DNA from: Spirochaetaceae bacterium
GTDB taxonomy: Bacteria > Spirochaetota > Spirochaetia > SZUA-6 > Fen-1364
NCBI GenBank assembly: GCA_003154555.1
Contig: PMDT01000329.1
Location: 344 to 7,085 of the forward strand
DNA length: 6,742 bases
Reading direction: 5' to 3'
Part shown: one piece after another, positions 5,520-6,742 of the stretch
Numbering within the stretch: the stretch's first letter is position 1
Layout of the letters: every line of letters begins with the position of its first letter
Position numbers and translations under genes: made by a program
Notes under the pieces: model-generated
Databases searched by the model: none
Seen by the model: the letters and a program-made list of their open reading frames with translations, nothing else
What the model was told of the DNA's origin: nothing

Positions 5520-6371
5520 ATGGAGATCGACTTCCTGAAGATGCAGGGCTGCGGAGACGACATCGTCCTCCTGGACGGGCGGAAGATCCCCACCCAGGCG
5601 GGCACGCGCCTGCCGCAGCTCGCCCGTCGCATCCTCCATCGTCACGCCGGTGTCGGCGGCAACGCCCTGCTCGTGCTGGAAAAGGCGCTGGAGAATGTGC
5701 TTCCCGTCCGCAGCTTCGACCCCGACGGCGATGAAGGCGCCGTCTCCTGCAACGCGGCACGTTGCGCCGCGCGGTATGCGTCCGATTCCGGGGCGGTCAG
5801 CGCCGGTGAGTTCCAGCTGGATTCCAGCGGGGCGCGCCTTTGCGTGCAGATCATCGACAGCGCGAATGTGCGCGTCGACATGGGCATGCCTTTCAGCGGG
5901 GAAAAGACGGCAGAGATCAGGGAAAGCCTGCGCGACTCATTCACCCGGACGCTGCTCGTGGAGGGCAGGTCGGTCACGTACACCCCGATTTCGCTGGGGC
6001 ATCCATACGCAATGATGTTCGTGCCCGATTTCTCGTTCCCCCTGCGCAAGACCGCGCGAACCATTGCGTCCCAGCCGGATTTTCCCGACGGCACCGGGAT
6101 CGGGTTTGCACAGGTTTCGTCGCGGGAGGAAATGCGCCTGCGCATGTGGGAGGCTGACGGGGAATCGCCGGGTGATGTCTGCGCGTGCGCCGCTGCCGCG
6201 CTCGTTGCCGCCGTGGTGAACGGATTCGCAGAAAGGGAGCTTTTTGTGCACCTGGACGCGGGGGAGATCTTCCTGCAGTGGGAGGAGGGCGACAACCACA
6301 TCTGGCTGACCGGTCCCGCCGGCTATGTCTTCACCGGCACGTATGATTTTGCCGGGCGAAAGAAGGTGTAG
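5520..6371 (+). CDS. Diaminopimelate epimerase (DapF)-fold protein, probable pseudoenzyme or altered function
   Basis: 283 residues, a normal DapF length with family landmarks end to end: KMQGCGDD (7-14), FDPDGDEG (66-73), RCAARYA (81-87), VRVDMGMPF (117-125), LGHPY (159-163), FPDGTGIGFAQV (188-199), MRLRMWE (205-211) and GPAGYVFTG (265-273). DapF interconverts LL- and meso-diaminopimelate through two cysteines. Here the signatures are broken. The first-cysteine motif CGNG reads SCNA (76-79), and the second, ACGTGA, reads DVCACA (219-224). Substrate contacts known from DapF are changed: the GNDF Asn is D13, NADG is DPDG, GNPH is GHPY, TNV is TGI, and the ER pair is E211-A212. Cysteines C77, C82, C221 and C223 lie near the old sites, so a shifted chemistry is conceivable but normal epimerase activity is unlikely. 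The ATG gives the expected first strand, although its ribosome site is weak. It sits between lysC and a J-domain gene. The frame is intact, so it is kept as a protein. Confidence 0.85.
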   Translation: MEIDFLKMQGCGDDIVLLDGRKIPTQAGTRLPQLARRILHRHAGVGGNALLVLEKALENVLPVRSFDPDGDEGAVSCNAARCAARYASDSGAVSAGEFQLDSSGARLCVQIIDSANVRVDMGMPFSGEKTAEIRESLRDSFTRTLLVEGRSVTYTPISLGHPYAMMFVPDFSFPLRKTARTIASQPDFPDGTGIGFAQVSSREEMRLRMWEADGESPGDVCACAAAALVAAVVNGFAERELFVHLDAGEIFLQWEEGDNHIWLTGPAGYVFTGTYDFAGRKKV

Positions 6372-6376
6372 GCGCA

Positions 6377-6742
6377 GTGGACAACTTTGCCGACAGGCTT
6401 GCGGGGTTTTTTCGCTCCCTCTTCGGCGATGACGGGAACGACGCCACGCGCAGGCCAGACGCAAGCGCGGGCGGAGGCTTCCGCGACCCGGACCTCAAGG
6501 AGGCATGGGAGGAGCTGGACGACTACATGCGGACGGGAAAGAGCTCGACCTCATCCTCGTCGCGCCAGCGCACATCGACAAAGAAGGAACAGCGGCCGCC
6601 TGACCCGGGGCTGCGACAGGACTACGTCAACCTGGAGGTGCCGTTCGGCGCGGACGTCGAGGTGGTGAAAAAATCCTACAAGAGCCTGATGATGAAGTAC
6701 CATCCCGATAAATACGCGGGCAATCCGGAAAAGCAGAAGGTC
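6377..6742 (+). CDS. J-domain (DnaJ-like) protein, 5' part
   Basis: 122 codons are visible before the right edge. J-domains stimulate the ATPase of DnaK/Hsp70 through the HPD loop. Residues 1-20 are partly hydrophobic (ADRLAGFFRSLFG, 5-17), possibly an amphipathic helix. Residues 20-78 are polar and low in complexity, with an acidic patch and a Ser/Thr-rich stretch (56-62), so probably a flexible linker. From about residue 79 a J-domain begins: DYVNLEVP (82-89), helix II KKSYKSLMMKY (98-108), then HPDK (109-112). The J-domain is therefore not N-terminal as in DnaJ itself; no Gly/Phe or zinc-finger region is seen in the part available. The GTG at 6377 is chosen as start: it lies 5 bases after the DapF-like stop, with GAAGG 10 bases upstream, and the next ATG is codon 51. 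Tight spacing suggests co-transcription with the DapF-like gene. The client or partner is unknown. Confidence 0.85.
   Translation, partial: MDNFADRLAGFFRSLFGDDGNDATRRPDASAGGGFRDPDLKEAWEELDDYMRTGKSSTSSSSRQRTSTKKEQRPPDPGLRQDYVNLEVPFGADVEVVKKSYKSLMMKYHPDKYAGNPEKQKV

Overview
This is a GC-rich bacterial chromosomal window holding six protein genes in two divergent blocks. No rRNA, tRNA, CRISPR array, insertion sequence or other mobile element is visible. The overall look (strong AGGAGG ribosome sites, GC-rich codons, the mix of families) suggests a free-living Gram-negative-type bacterium. I lean weakly to a spirochaete-like source, but nothing here proves a phylum.

Left block, minus strand, read from 3940 down to 1: a ketopantoate reductase (PanE/ApbA)-family protein, a class II purine nucleoside phosphorylase, and a large XPD/DinG-type iron-sulfur helicase with a RadC-like JAB metalloprotease-fold domain fused to its N-terminus. 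The genes are packed tightly. The PNP ribosome site touches the PanE-like stop codon, and the helicase appears to start at a TTG that overlaps the PNP stop. The helicase runs off the left edge after motif V.

Middle, 3941-4114: a 174-base divergent intergenic region. It holds a good sigma70-type promoter firing left almost onto the PanE-like start codon, a 7+7 base dyad between the two transcription directions, a perfect TTGACA box pointing right, and a short leader with two small hairpins before lysC.

Right block, plus strand: a lysine-sensitive-type aspartate kinase (lysC); a 67-base gap with a strong hairpin across the lysC stop codon; a protein with the DapF (diaminopimelate epimerase) fold in which nearly every catalytic and substrate-binding signature is altered; and, 5 bases later, the start of a J-domain co-chaperone-like protein cut by the right edge.

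The most unusual points are the RadC-DinG fusion, the DapF-like protein that has probably lost or changed its activity although it sits next to lysC, the PanE-like protein without the catalytic lysine, and a perfect 14-bp inverted repeat inside the PNP gene. Residue comparisons with known enzymes were made from memory, without an alignment program.
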